From: Bizionia myxarmorum | GTDB taxonomy: Bacteria; Bacteroidota; Bacteroidia; Flavobacteriales; Flavobacteriaceae | Direction: 5' to 3' | Assembly: GCF_008086205.1 (NCBI RefSeq) | Contig: NZ_VSKK01000002.1 | Span: 310,001 to 374,000, forward strand | Length of the DNA: 64,000 nucleotides | In this document: one piece after another, positions 9,595 to 18,226 of the stretch | Layout of the letters: every line of letters starts with the position of its first letter | Numbering within the stretch: position 1 is the stretch's first letter | Program-made: the position numbers and the translations under genes | Notes under the pieces: generated by a model | Databases searched by the model: none | What the model saw: only the letters and a program-made list of their open reading frames with translations | What the model was told of the DNA's origin: nothing

Positions 9595-10320
9595 ATGAGC
9601 AATATAGCAATTAACACGGCGCAAAATGTGAATTTAGATTACAAACTCATTGGAGTTGGTGAGCGATTGGTGGCTTTTTTAATCGATGGATTAATTTTAA
9701 TAGCGTACTTGACGATCATGGAAAACCTAGTTAGTTTTTCAGATTTTTTTATAACAGATAACTGGACAAAACGCGGCATATTAGGACTTATAACACTTCC
9801 GGCATTATTTTACTCCTTGCTTTGTCATGTGTTGTTTAGCGGTCAAACTATTGGAAAAATGATTATGAAAATTAAGGTGGTTCGTTATGATGGCGCCCCA
9901 ACTGAATGGCATAATTTATTGGTACGTTGGATGCTTCGTATAATTGATATTTGGTTGTTTTTTGCTTCCATAGGTGTGATGAGTATTTTATTATCAGATA
10001 AAAAACAACGCGTTGGTGATTCTGCTGCAGGAACCGTAGTCATTAGTGTGAAACAAAAACACAAAATAACGAGTACTATTTTAGAAGATATTACGGACGA
10101 TTATGAACCGACTTTCAACAATGTTACGTTGTTAAGCGATAAAGATGTCCGTATTATTAAAGAAGCGTTTAATATTTCTAGTCGCAGTAACGACTACAAA
10201 ACCTTAAAGCTGATTCGTGAAAAAATTTGTGGTATTTTACAAATAGATTCTGATATGTTCGATAAAGAATTTATAGATACTATTTTGAAAGATTATAATT
10301 ACTACACCCAAAGAATGTAA
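9595..10320 (+). CDS. RDD family membrane protein
   Basis: A 241-residue protein with an RDD domain (about 18-150). GERLVAFLIDGL carries the Arg and Asp of the first helix; further helices lie near 35-47, 65-82 and 115-130, followed by the family segment RVGDSAAGTVVI. The C-terminal ~85 residues are cytosolic and charged. RDD proteins are proposed transport components; their substrate is generally unknown. It is divergent from the SpoIIM-like gene, the usual genomic partner in this order. Confidence 0.85.
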   Translation: MSNIAINTAQNVNLDYKLIGVGERLVAFLIDGLILIAYLTIMENLVSFSDFFITDNWTKRGILGLITLPALFYSLLCHVLFSGQTIGKMIMKIKVVRYDGAPTEWHNLLVRWMLRIIDIWLFFASIGVMSILLSDKKQRVGDSAAGTVVISVKQKHKITSTILEDITDDYEPTFNNVTLLSDKDVRIIKEAFNISSRSNDYKTLKLIREKICGILQIDSDMFDKEFIDTILKDYNYYTQRM

Positions 10321-10323
10321 GCA

Positions 10324-10668
10324 GAGAACCAATTTCACAGCGTGAAATTGTGTGAATCGCTTATGCCGCTGTTTAGCGGTATCTTTTTAATGTTTTGTGG
10401 AAGTTTATTGAGAACCAATTTCACAGCGTGAAATTGTGTGAATCGCTTATGCCGCTTTTTTAGCGGTATCTTTTTAATGTTTTGTGGAAGTTTATTGAGA
10501 ACCAATTTCACAGCGTGAAATTGTGTGAATCGCTTATGCCGCTTTTTAGCGGTATCTTTTTAATGTTTTGTGGAAGTTTATTGAGAACCAATTTCACAAC
10601 GTGAAATTGTGTGAATCGCTTATATCATTTTTTTTGGCGGTATCTTTTCAATGTTTTGTGAAACTATT
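10324..10668. repeat. Four tandem copies of an 86-87-bp structured repeat
   Basis: Direct repeats begin at 10324, 10410, 10497 and 10583. Each unit starts GAGAACC and carries a perfect 8-bp palindrome AATTTCAC-AGC-GTGAAATT, then GTGTGAATCGC, then a GCCGCT/AGCGGT hairpin followed by ATCTTTTT, which looks like an intrinsic terminator. Copies 1-3 are nearly identical (one T length difference). Copy 4 keeps the first palindrome with a changed loop (AAC) but has lost the second hairpin. This fills most of the 469-base gap between the RDD gene and the TRIC gene. No convincing ORF runs through it. The function is unknown. Confidence 0.93.
10365..10387 (+). terminator. Terminator-like hairpin of the first repeat unit
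   Basis: GCCGCT-GTTT-AGCGGT followed by ATCTTTTT lies 45 bases after the RDD stop codon and can serve as its terminator. Copies 2 and 3 of the repeat carry the same hairpin with a longer T loop, so the RDD transcript would face three terminators in a row. Confidence 0.6.
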
Positions 10669-10752
10669 ATTTATATAATTAATTCAAAAGGAATGCTTAA
10701 AATAATCGTAAAATTATTTGATATTCGGTTTCATTAGACCCTTTTCATTCAA

Positions 10753-10760
10753 TACCTTTG
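10753..10760 (+). promoter_or_regulatory. -7 promoter element for the TRIC-type channel gene
   Basis: TACCTTTG is a perfect match to the Bacteroidota -7 consensus TAnnTTTG, 29 bases before the ATG at 10790. A TTTC at 10729-10732 lies at about the right distance for a degenerate -33 element. Confidence 0.6.
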
Positions 10761-10789
10761 CAGGCATTTTAAACTTATAGAAATTAGCC

Positions 10790-11389
10790 ATGTTTTACGC
10801 CATTGATATTTTAGGAACCATAGCATTTGCCATTTCTGGTGTATTGGTTGCGTTAAGTAAACGCATGGATCCGTTCGGAATTCTAATTGTTGCAACCGTA
10901 ACGGCTGTTGGTGGTGGAACACTTCGCGATGTTTTAATTGGCGAAACACCCGTAAGTTGGATGTTGAATTTGAATTATATATATGTTATTTTAGGTTCAA
11001 CAGTTTTGACTATAATCTTCAAATCTAAAATAGATTACTTACGAAAGTCTCTTTTCCTGTTTGATACCATTGGAATTGGATTATACACCGTTGTAGGTGT
11101 TGAAAAAGGCATTTCGGCTGGACTAGATCCCATTGTATGCATCGCTTTAGGAACCATGTCTGCCTGTTTTGGTGGTGTTATTCGTGATATTTTATGTAAT
11201 GAAATTCCTGTTATTTTTAGAAAAGAAATCTATGCAACAGCCTGTATTTTGGGAGGTCTCACCTATTTTTTAGTCCGAAAACTGCCAATAGATAATAATA
11301 TCGTTTTTATTATTGCTGGGCTAGTAGTAATTACCGTTCGCCTATTGGCGGTAAGATTTAAAGTGAGTTTACCAACACTTTATAAGTAA
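10790..11389 (+). CDS. Trimeric intracellular cation channel (TRIC/UPF0126) family protein
   Basis: A 199-residue, seven-helix membrane protein made of two UPF0126 repeats. The glycine-rich motifs of each half are visible: TAVGGGTLRDVLIGETPVSW (about 39-58) and SACFGGVIRDILCNEIPVIF (about 125-144). Prokaryotic TRIC proteins form trimeric cation channels, mainly for potassium. It is a single gene with its own promoter, converging on the peptidyl-prolyl isomerase gene with only two bases between the stop codons. Confidence 0.9.
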   Translation: MFYAIDILGTIAFAISGVLVALSKRMDPFGILIVATVTAVGGGTLRDVLIGETPVSWMLNLNYIYVILGSTVLTIIFKSKIDYLRKSLFLFDTIGIGLYTVVGVEKGISAGLDPIVCIALGTMSACFGGVIRDILCNEIPVIFRKEIYATACILGGLTYFLVRKLPIDNNIVFIIAGLVVITVRLLAVRFKVSLPTLYK

Positions 11390-11391
11390 GC

Positions 11392-12096
11392 TTATTTAAT
11401 AATTTCTACTTTTTTAATATAGATATTATGAAGCGGCCATTCACTGCCATCTGTTTCTTGTGCTGCAATTTTATCTACTACGTCCATACCAGAAGTTACT
11501 TCGCCAAAAATGGTATAATCGCCATCTAAATGATATGCGCCGTCTTTTTTCTGAACAATAAAAAACTCAAAAGGCGATGCTAATTTATAGGCATCTTCTA
11601 TTTCGCTACTCGGCACACTTATAACACCTCTGTGATGTTTAAGGCCGCGTTTAGTATCAGGAGGAAGCAAATAATGACCAATATCGGCACGTTTGCGTAT
11701 TATTTTTGGATCATCTGTGTTTCCTGCTTGAATGACGAAATTATCAACAACGCGATAAAATTGGGTATCATCAAAATAACCACGTTTGGTGAGATAGATG
11801 AAATTGGCACGATGAAATTTTATTTCTTCATAAAGGAGAATGTCAATAGTTCCAAATTCAGTAGTAATGCGACCTTTATTTTCTTTATTCTTTTTCTCAT
11901 ATTTCAGAAAGAATTCCATAGCATTTTCATCCGTTAAGAATGGAAATTCGGCAGTTTCTAATTCAGAACTATCAATTTTTTTAGCTTTTTTTTCTTTTGA
12001 TTTTGTAATTTTAGGTGCCGTATCTTTGGGGTTTGATTGTTTATCTTCACAACCTAAAAATAAAATTAAAGTACTTAACACGAGAATACGAATCAT
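11392..12096 (-). CDS. Lipoprotein cyclophilin-type peptidyl-prolyl isomerase
   Basis: A 234-residue lipoprotein. The signal peptide ends in the lipobox LFLGC (Cys at about 17), followed by a charged linker and a cyclophilin domain (about 70-234) with IDILLYEE, FYRVVDNFVIQAGN, FFIVQKKDG and YTIFGEVTSGMDVVDKIA. It would assist protein folding in the periplasm. The ATG at 12096 is preferred because it gives a compact lipoprotein signal; an upstream ATG at 12132 would overlap the divergent NUDIX gene. The start codons of the two genes are then two bases apart. Confidence 0.9.
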   Translation of the reverse strand: MIRILVLSTLILFLGCEDKQSNPKDTAPKITKSKEKKAKKIDSSELETAEFPFLTDENAMEFFLKYEKKNKENKGRITTEFGTIDILLYEEIKFHRANFIYLTKRGYFDDTQFYRVVDNFVIQAGNTDDPKIIRKRADIGHYLLPPDTKRGLKHHRGVISVPSSEIEDAYKLASPFEFFIVQKKDGAYHLDGDYTIFGEVTSGMDVVDKIAAQETDGSEWPLHNIYIKKVEIIK

Positions 12097-12098
12097 AA

Positions 12099-12740
12099 AT
12101 GAAGTTTGATGAATTTTTAAAGTCGGTATCAAAAATAGAAAATATACCTCTGCCAGCCGAATCTTCTCAATTTAAAATGTCCCCACCTTTTAGAGAAAAG
12201 CTTCAGGAAGCACAGAAAAATCAAATGAAAAACGCCAGAAGCGCTGGGGTTGTGGCTTTGTTTTATCCAGATGAGAATACAGAAACTAAATTGGTATTAA
12301 TACTTCGTAAAACCTATAAAGGCGTGCACTCTGCGCAAGTTGGATTTCCCGGTGGGAAGGTAGAAGCTTCTGATGCTTCTATTCAGCACGCCGCTATTCG
12401 TGAAACTTGGGAAGAAGTGGGTGTTCCGGAACAAGAAATTGAAATTTTGCGTGCTATGACGCAAGTTTATATTCCGCCAAGCAACTTTTTTGTACATCCT
12501 TTTATTGGTGTTTCACGCGCAACGCCTAAATTTAAAAAGCAAGATGATGAGGTAGAAGCTATAATTGAAGTTTTTTTTAAGGATTTTATTAGTGAAGCTA
12601 GTGTAGTAACTAAAACAGTATCAACTTCCTATAATGTGGAAGTTGCAGTTCCCGCCTTTCAATTAAATGATCACGTAGTTTGGGGAGCCACCGCCATGAT
12701 GTTGAGTGAAATAAAAGACTTGTTAAAAGAACTGTTGTAA
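12099..12740 (+). CDS. NUDIX hydrolase, CoA pyrophosphatase (NudL)-like
   Basis: A 213-residue NUDIX protein. The NUDIX box runs GGKVEASDASIQHAAIRETW followed by EEVGV (about 86-110), with Asp in place of the first Glu, as in the NudL group. Downstream PPSNFFVHPFIG matches the CoA-pyrophosphatase subgroup that cleaves CoA to 4'-phosphopantetheine and 3',5'-ADP. It is head-to-head with the isomerase gene. The NUDIX call is certain, the CoA specificity probable. Confidence 0.85.
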   Translation: MKFDEFLKSVSKIENIPLPAESSQFKMSPPFREKLQEAQKNQMKNARSAGVVALFYPDENTETKLVLILRKTYKGVHSAQVGFPGGKVEASDASIQHAAIRETWEEVGVPEQEIEILRAMTQVYIPPSNFFVHPFIGVSRATPKFKKQDDEVEAIIEVFFKDFISEASVVTKTVSTSYNVEVAVPAFQLNDHVVWGATAMMLSEIKDLLKELL

Positions 12741-12754
12741 ACGGGCAGTTTTAC

Positions 12755-12762
12755 TACATTTG
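12755..12762 (+). promoter_or_regulatory. -7 promoter element for the acyltransferase gene
   Basis: TACATTTG matches TAnnTTTG exactly and lies 27 bases before the ATG at 12790. It suggests that the acyltransferase has its own promoter in the gap after the NUDIX gene. Confidence 0.6.
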
Positions 12763-12789
12763 TAATCTTAACTAATAGTAAAATTGACT

Positions 12790-13605
12790 ATGGGTTTGTT
12801 TAAAAAAAATCCTTTTGGACATTATCTAATTCTAAAAAAATGGATAATTAGAATTCTCGGTGGACTTACTCACAGACGTTTCCGTGGTTTTAATGAACTT
12901 AAAATTGAAGGTTCAGAAATTATTAGAAATTTGCCTGACAATAATGTATTGTTTATTTCCAATCACCAAACCTATTTTGCGGATGTGGTAGCTATGTTTC
13001 ATGTGTTCAACGCTAGTTTAAGTAATCGTGATGATTCTATTAAAAACGTTGGCTATTTATGGCATCCAAAAATGAATATCTATTATGTTGCTGCCAAAGA
13101 AACCATGAAATCGGGATTATTGCCCAAAATAATGGCTTATGCAGGTTCTATAAGTATTGAAAGAACTTGGAGATCTAAAGGTGAAAATGTAAACCGCCAA
13201 GTTAAAATGAGCGATATTTCAGCTATTAGAATGGCTTTAAATGATGGCTGGGTTATAACATTTCCGCAGGGAACTACGACACCTTTTAAACCTATTAGAA
13301 AAGGAACGGCTCATATTATTAAGCATTATAAACCTATTGTTGTTCCCGTTGTTATTGATGGTTTTAGACGCTCTTTTGACAAAAAAGGACTTCGTGTTAA
13401 AAAGAAGAACATTTTGCAATCCATGGAGATTAAAGAACCTTTGGTAATAGATTACGATAATGAATCTATTGATGATATTGTTGAAAAAATTGAATATGCT
13501 ATAGAGCAACATCCCTCTTTTTTGAAGGTTATTCCACAAGATGTTTTAGAAGCAGAAGAAACGTTAAATCAACAACGAAGGTATCGTCCACCAGAAAACG
13601 TGTAG
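12790..13605 (+). CDS. 1-acyl-sn-glycerol-3-phosphate acyltransferase (PlsC-like)
   Basis: A 271-residue acyltransferase of the PlsC/LPLAT type. The catalytic block NHQTYFADV (HX4D, near residue 58) and the acceptor-binding FPQGTTTPFKP segment (in place of the usual EGTR) are present, with LIXP-like PIVVPVVIDGF further on. It would transfer an acyl chain in phospholipid synthesis at the cytoplasmic membrane; the exact acceptor is uncertain. The first ATG is at 12790; an in-frame TTG two codons earlier is unlikely. It converges on the minus-strand gene at 13608. Confidence 0.85.
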   Translation: MGLFKKNPFGHYLILKKWIIRILGGLTHRRFRGFNELKIEGSEIIRNLPDNNVLFISNHQTYFADVVAMFHVFNASLSNRDDSIKNVGYLWHPKMNIYYVAAKETMKSGLLPKIMAYAGSISIERTWRSKGENVNRQVKMSDISAIRMALNDGWVITFPQGTTTPFKPIRKGTAHIIKHYKPIVVPVVIDGFRRSFDKKGLRVKKKNILQSMEIKEPLVIDYDNESIDDIVEKIEYAIEQHPSFLKVIPQDVLEAEETLNQQRRYRPPENV

Positions 13606-13607
13606 CT

Positions 13608-14249
13608 TTATAAATCTAATTTTTTAAGTTCTGAATAATTCTTATTTAATCGTCTTAATAAAATCCCGTAAACTAGCCAGTAAAAGAAGAGTAGTATCAA
13701 TATAACTACGACTAAAAAGGCAATTACTGTTAATGTAAATATGGTGTAAAACTTAAACGTTTCACCACTTGCAGCAGCTGTTTGCGCCAGATTTATTAGT
13801 TGTTGATCTTGCTTGAACTCGACGCATAAAACGACTACCACAGCGGCAATAAGATATAGCAGATTAAATGCTACATACTGTTTAACGGTTTGACGCGTTT
13901 TTAAAATACTTTCCATCAGTTTTTTGGCACTATCGGTAACGGTTATGTTTCTATAATTTCTAAAAAACATAAAAAAGAAATAGGCCAAAATAATATATCC
14001 TAAAATAGTTAATGGAATAATAACATAATCAGCATCATACTGATTATAACGATCCATGCTTTTTGTGTCTTTTAATACAAAGGATAATATCAGCCAGAAT
14101 ACGAATTCCAATAGACTGATTATAAATATCCATTTCACAATAGAAGATGATCTCTTTAAAATCATCTTATAAATATCATTATAGGACAGCTTCGGATAGG
14201 CATTGCCTTCCTTCTTCCAGTCCTTTTTAAGTAGTTCTAGTTCATCCAT
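13608..14249 (-). CDS. Membrane protein, probable partner of the ECF sigma factor
   Basis: A 213-residue protein with about 35 cytosolic N-terminal residues and four membrane helices (near 38-58, 75-97, 120-142 and 172-195). Its start lies 4 bases after the stop of the ECF sigma gene, so the two are co-transcribed. In that position an anti-sigma factor is expected, but I see no zinc-binding anti-sigma motif (HxxxCxxC). The role as regulator of the sigma factor is inferred from position only. Confidence 0.65.
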   Translation of the reverse strand: MDELELLKKDWKKEGNAYPKLSYNDIYKMILKRSSSIVKWIFIISLLEFVFWLILSFVLKDTKSMDRYNQYDADYVIIPLTILGYIILAYFFFMFFRNYRNITVTDSAKKLMESILKTRQTVKQYVAFNLLYLIAAVVVVLCVEFKQDQQLINLAQTAAASGETFKFYTIFTLTVIAFLVVVILILLFFYWLVYGILLRRLNKNYSELKKLDL

Positions 14250-14253
14250 ATAC

Positions 14254-14748
14254 TTACGGATTTAAAATGGTTTTTAGTTTGGTCTTGATTCTGTTCATCT
14301 TCACGCGCGCATTGACTTCACTAATACCCATTGTTTCACTTATTTCTCTGTAATTTTTATCTTCTAAATATAAAAACACCAATGCTTTTTCAATATCGTT
14401 TAATTCTTTCACGGCCCTATATAGCAATTTGAGTTGTTGTTCTTCAGTATCATCATATTCTTCCGCTTTAATTTTAAACTCGATACTATCAAACTCTTGG
14501 GTGTTTATTCGGCGTTTTTTCTTTCGGTAAAGGGTTATAGCGGTATTTAAAGCCACACGATACATCCAGGTGCTAAATTTTGAGTCCCCTCGAAATTTCG
14601 GATAGGCTTTCCAAAGTTGAATGGTGATTTCTTGAAACAAATCGTTATGCGCATCTTGGTTGTTGGTGTAAAGCCGACACACTTTATGCACAATATTCTG
14701 ATTGGTTTCTAGCTGTTCAACAAAACTATGTTCTAATGATTCGCTCAA
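14254..14748 (-). CDS. ECF-type RNA polymerase sigma factor
   Basis: A 164-residue sigma-70 family protein of ECF size. Region 2 is seen in DLFQEITIQLWKAYPKF and STWMYRVALNTAI (about 37-72), and region 4 in LEDKNYREISETMGISEVN (HTH, about 127-145). The frame starts with TTG at 14748; an in-frame stop lies just upstream and no ATG precedes region 2. It is followed at once by the four-helix membrane protein gene. Target genes are unknown. Confidence 0.9.
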   Translation of the reverse strand: MSESLEHSFVEQLETNQNIVHKVCRLYTNNQDAHNDLFQEITIQLWKAYPKFRGDSKFSTWMYRVALNTAITLYRKKKRRINTQEFDSIEFKIKAEEYDDTEEQQLKLLYRAVKELNDIEKALVFLYLEDKNYREISETMGISEVNARVKMNRIKTKLKTILNP

Positions 14749-14844
14749 ATTGGTGGTTTAGTAGTGTATAAGTAGTTTTTATTATCAAAACGTTACAGGG
14801 TAAACAAACATAATTCAAAAATAGCCATTTTACCATGTATACTT

Positions 14845-14852
14845 TATATTTG
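14845..14852 (+). promoter_or_regulatory. -7 promoter element for the NADH dehydrogenase gene
   Basis: TATATTTG matches TAnnTTTG exactly and is 26 bases before the ATG at 14878. I see no clear -33 TTG at the usual spacing. Confidence 0.6.
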
Positions 14853-14877
14853 TGGTATAGAAATTAATTTATTTACT

Positions 14878-16158
14878 ATGAATATTCCTGAATCGCAATT
14901 CCCTAGAATTGTTGTGGTTGGCGGCGGTTTTGCTGGTGTAAACCTGCTAAAGTCTTTAAAAAACAAACCCGTTCAAGTTGTTTTATTGGATAAGCGTAAT
15001 TACCATACATTTCAACCGTTATTGTACCAAGTATCTAGTTCGGGATTAGAACCGGACTCTATTGCTTATCCACTTCGTAAAATTATTAATAAATCGGATA
15101 ATATATTTTTCCGACTTGCAGAAGTTCTCTCCATTTCTGCAGAAAATAATAGTATTGAAACGTCTATAGGTAACTTAACTTATGATTATTTGGTTTTAGC
15201 AACCGGAACAAAAACCAATTATTTTGGAAATTCGGATGTTGAGACATTTAGTATGCCTATGAAAACGGTTCCACAGGCATTAAATATTCGAAGTTTAATT
15301 CTTCAAAATTTAGAGAAAGCCACCATAGCAAAATCAGTTGAAGAGCGTCATGCTTTTCTAAATTTTGTTATTGTCGGAGGTGGTCCAACTGGAGTGGAAT
15401 TAGCAGGTGCCATTGCGGAATTAAAAAACAATATTGTACCCAAAGATTATCACGATTTGAATGCTGAAGATATGCAGATACATTTGTTGGAAGGCAGTGA
15501 AAGATTGTTGCCGCCAATGAGTAAACATGCCTCTGAAAAAGCGATGGAATTTTTAGATAAATTGGGAGTTCAAATTCATTGTAATACCTTCGTAAAAAAT
15601 TATGATGGCAAGAAAGTGGAAACCAATACAGATTTAGAATTGGAATCTGAAACCTTAATTTGGGCTGCTGGTGTAACTGGAAATCCAGTGAAAGGATTGG
15701 CTTCAGAATCACTCATGGAACGGACAAATCGGTACAGCGTGAATACTTATAATCAGGTGGAAAATTACCCTAACATTTTTGCGCTAGGAGACATAGCATA
15801 TATGGAAACAAAAGCCTATCCAAAAGGGCATCCTCAAGTGGCGCAACCAGCCATTCAACAAGGGCAATTATTTGCTAAAAATATCTTGAAATTAATAGCG
15901 AATAAACCCATGAAAGAATTCAAATATAGCGACAAAGGTTCTATGGCAACCATAGGGAGGAATAAGGCCGTTGTTGATTTAGGCGCACTAAAATTCGCTG
16001 GATTTTTTGCCTGGTTTGTTTGGATGTTTATTCACCTTATGGCACTGGTAGGATTTAGAAATAGAGTCGTGGTTTTCTTCAATTGGACCTACAATTACAT
16101 CAATTTTGACAAGGCTGCACGCTTAATTATACGTCCTTTTAATAAGTTGAATAAATAG
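14878..16158 (+). CDS. ndh: Type II NADH:quinone oxidoreductase
   Basis: A 426-residue FAD/NAD(P)-dependent oxidoreductase. It has an N-terminal FAD-binding Rossmann motif VVVGGGFAGVNLLKSL (about 11-26), the pyridine nucleotide motif FVIVGGGPTGVELAGAIAEL (about 162-181), an FAD-contacting NIFALGDIAYM segment and a hydrophobic C-terminal part (about 378-396) that fits membrane attachment. NDH-2 passes electrons from NADH to quinone without pumping protons. It feeds the quinone pool used by the oxidase cluster further along. Confidence 0.88.
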   Translation: MNIPESQFPRIVVVGGGFAGVNLLKSLKNKPVQVVLLDKRNYHTFQPLLYQVSSSGLEPDSIAYPLRKIINKSDNIFFRLAEVLSISAENNSIETSIGNLTYDYLVLATGTKTNYFGNSDVETFSMPMKTVPQALNIRSLILQNLEKATIAKSVEERHAFLNFVIVGGGPTGVELAGAIAELKNNIVPKDYHDLNAEDMQIHLLEGSERLLPPMSKHASEKAMEFLDKLGVQIHCNTFVKNYDGKKVETNTDLELESETLIWAAGVTGNPVKGLASESLMERTNRYSVNTYNQVENYPNIFALGDIAYMETKAYPKGHPQVAQPAIQQGQLFAKNILKLIANKPMKEFKYSDKGSMATIGRNKAVVDLGALKFAGFFAWFVWMFIHLMALVGFRNRVVVFFNWTYNYINFDKAARLIIRPFNKLNK

Positions 16159-16220
16159 TTTAATATGTAATGTATAAATAATTGGATTACAGTATTATAA
16201 ATATTCAGTATAAATAAAAT

Positions 16221-16886
16221 CTATCGTTGTTTTAGAAGGCCAAAAACAATAGATAACTGCGCAAAAGCATATGTAAACATAATACTTATATTTGAATACG
16301 GCAAGGGTTCATAAAATTTATTGAGTGCTAATAAACTATCTGAAATCATAAAAAGAATAGCTCCAATAAATACCAGAATATAGCTTTCCTTGCCAACCAT
16401 TCCTTTCCGTAAATATGCAGCTGTTGCCATCCCTAAAATGACAGCCATATAAATAATAACAGGTAAAAGCATAGCGCCTAAATTATCTTTTAAAAGGTAA
16501 AAAAGTACGGCTCCATATACAGCTAAAATTGAACAAAATATGATTGGAATTTTAGAGACATTTCTGCGTTTTAAAAATACTAAAATATAAAGAATATGAG
16601 CTGTTAAAAATGCCACTAATCCAACCGTAAAAAAGTGTTCAGATTGATCTACAAACATGAGTAAAATATCACCCAATAATGAGAAGATTAAGGCGCCAAT
16701 TGTAAGCAGTTTTAATCGGGTTGAAATTGGTTTTTGACATTGCCCATAAAAAATGATCAATGAAATTACTAAAGCTGGTTTTGCAAAATAATGAAGAAAT
16801 GGATATGAGGTTGAAGCGAAGATTTCAATAATTAATAAGAGAGAAAATAGGAGTATAAAATATTTTTCGGCAGTGGTTAATTTCAT
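16221..16886 (-). CDS. Lysoplasmalogenase-like (YhhN family) membrane protein
   Basis: A 221-residue protein with about eight membrane helices. Family features include an early helix with PFLHYFAKPALV, LGDILLMF and SDSLLALNKF, in which the acidic residues proposed for catalysis in YhhN/TMEM86 proteins are visible. TMEM86-type enzymes hydrolyse the vinyl-ether bond of lysoplasmalogens; activity in bacteria is less clear. It is 26 bases downstream of the esterase gene and probably co-transcribed with it. Confidence 0.8.
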   Translation of the reverse strand: MKLTTAEKYFILLFSLLLIIEIFASTSYPFLHYFAKPALVISLIIFYGQCQKPISTRLKLLTIGALIFSLLGDILLMFVDQSEHFFTVGLVAFLTAHILYILVFLKRRNVSKIPIIFCSILAVYGAVLFYLLKDNLGAMLLPVIIYMAVILGMATAAYLRKGMVGKESYILVFIGAILFMISDSLLALNKFYEPLPYSNISIMFTYAFAQLSIVFGLLKQR

Positions 16887-16912
16887 GATTTATAGATAGA
16901 AATAATTGTTGG

Positions 16913-18226
16913 TTAATGATTCTTTTTTAGGACGAGGGTATGCGCTTTTTCTTGAAGTAATAAAGCATATAATTTGTCTCTGGAATACGTACTTCCAGCA
17001 CCAGTTTTTAATGCTTTATGGTAAGCTAAAATAGCTTTGTCTATATCTTTTATGGCAGCATAATAATCGCCAAGAGAATCATAAACATTCGAATTGTTAG
17101 GATAATTTTTTACATTCAATTTAAAGAAAGCTTCGGCTTTTTCGTAGAGCTCACGTTTTATGCAGCCATATCCTAACTGATTTACGTAATCTTCGGGTGG
17201 TAATACCGTATATCCTAATTTTTCAGATATATTTTGAAAGTGAATTTTGAGTGTTTTAATGACCGCAACATCTTTAATTTCTAGATTTAAAATGAGTGGA
17301 ATAAAACTCTTATCCATATCGTACCAAGAAAATATATAGCGTAAAGCGTCATAAGTAGCTATTAAGGGCAGACTTCCGTGGCCATCATCGGGATAATACT
17401 GAAATTTAAAGTCCAGTTTAGCTGAAGATTCGGGAACAATTTTTGTAGAAAATTCTAGAATATCTCGAATGTGTTGAGTTGCATGCGTCGTATCTGCGGT
17501 AACGGTTCCAATAGTAACTTCAGGTTTTAAAGTGTTAGCTATTCCAAGGTATAAAGTTTCATCAGTTAGGCTTTTATTATTAAGAATTACGTTTGCTTCT
17601 TTCAGCATGGCAGAATCTGCCCACCATAAACTAGGATCTAAAGCTATATAACTATTAAAAAGTTCAGGTTTCTTGAGCATGGTATTAATAACAGTCAGTC
17701 CACCCAAAGAATGCCCAATGTAAATTCTGTAAGGTTTAGTAGGATACTTCTGATCTATATAAGGAATAAGCTCTTTTTTCATAAAATCCAAAAAAGCTTC
17801 GCCACCACCAGATGTGTTTGGTCCATTTTTCTGATTTCCATGTTTGGGTGTTAAGTCGCGCATTCGGTCTGTGTTGAGAATGCCAACCACAATCATTTTT
17901 GGCATTAGGGTATTGCCTTTTGTGGCACTTAACTCTTGAATAATACCCACAACAGACGTGAAATGTTTATCACCATCTAATAAATAAACCACTGGAAATG
18001 CTACTTCAGAGTCGTTTTCGGATTCTGGAATGTGTACCCAAAAATCGCGTTTTTCATCTAAAATGGAAGATTGGATACTGTCTGAAACACCGATAGTAAT
18101 TAATCCTTTATTATTTGTTTGAGCGCTCGTTTCGTGACAAACAGCAATAAACAGCATACTAATTAGTAGTATCACTATTTTAATACACCTCGATGATTTT
18201 ATAAAAAAGCTCAAAATACGGTACAA
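16913..18226 (-). CDS. Secreted alpha/beta-hydrolase esterase with TPR tail
   Basis: A 437-residue exported protein: a hydrophobic signal segment (about 15-35), a putative esterase domain (about 40-310) of the esterase D/IroE type with VVYLLDGDKHF and the nucleophile elbow GHSLGG, a DDGHGSLP His segment, and a C-terminal tetratricopeptide-like part (NVYDSLGDYYAAIKDIDKAI). It could cleave siderophore or other esters outside the inner membrane. The start is uncertain: TTG at 18226 gives the full signal peptide, the first ATG (18157) would leave a short one. Confidence 0.8.
   Translation of the reverse strand: MYRILSFFIKSSRCIKIVILLISMLFIAVCHETSAQTNNKGLITIGVSDSIQSSILDEKRDFWVHIPESENDSEVAFPVVYLLDGDKHFTSVVGIIQELSATKGNTLMPKMIVVGILNTDRMRDLTPKHGNQKNGPNTSGGGEAFLDFMKKELIPYIDQKYPTKPYRIYIGHSLGGLTVINTMLKKPELFNSYIALDPSLWWADSAMLKEANVILNNKSLTDETLYLGIANTLKPEVTIGTVTADTTHATQHIRDILEFSTKIVPESSAKLDFKFQYYPDDGHGSLPLIATYDALRYIFSWYDMDKSFIPLILNLEIKDVAVIKTLKIHFQNISEKLGYTVLPPEDYVNQLGYGCIKRELYEKAEAFFKLNVKNYPNNSNVYDSLGDYYAAIKDIDKAILAYHKALKTGAGSTYSRDKLYALLLQEKAHTLVLKKNH

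Noticed and set aside
10324-10668. CRISPR array or integron attC array
   Set aside because: The units are 86-87 bp and directly abutting, with no unique spacers or gene cassettes between them and no cas or integrase gene nearby.
12097-12132. Longer start of the peptidyl-prolyl isomerase
   Set aside because: It would overlap the NUDIX gene and lengthen a signal peptide that is already complete from the ATG at 12096.
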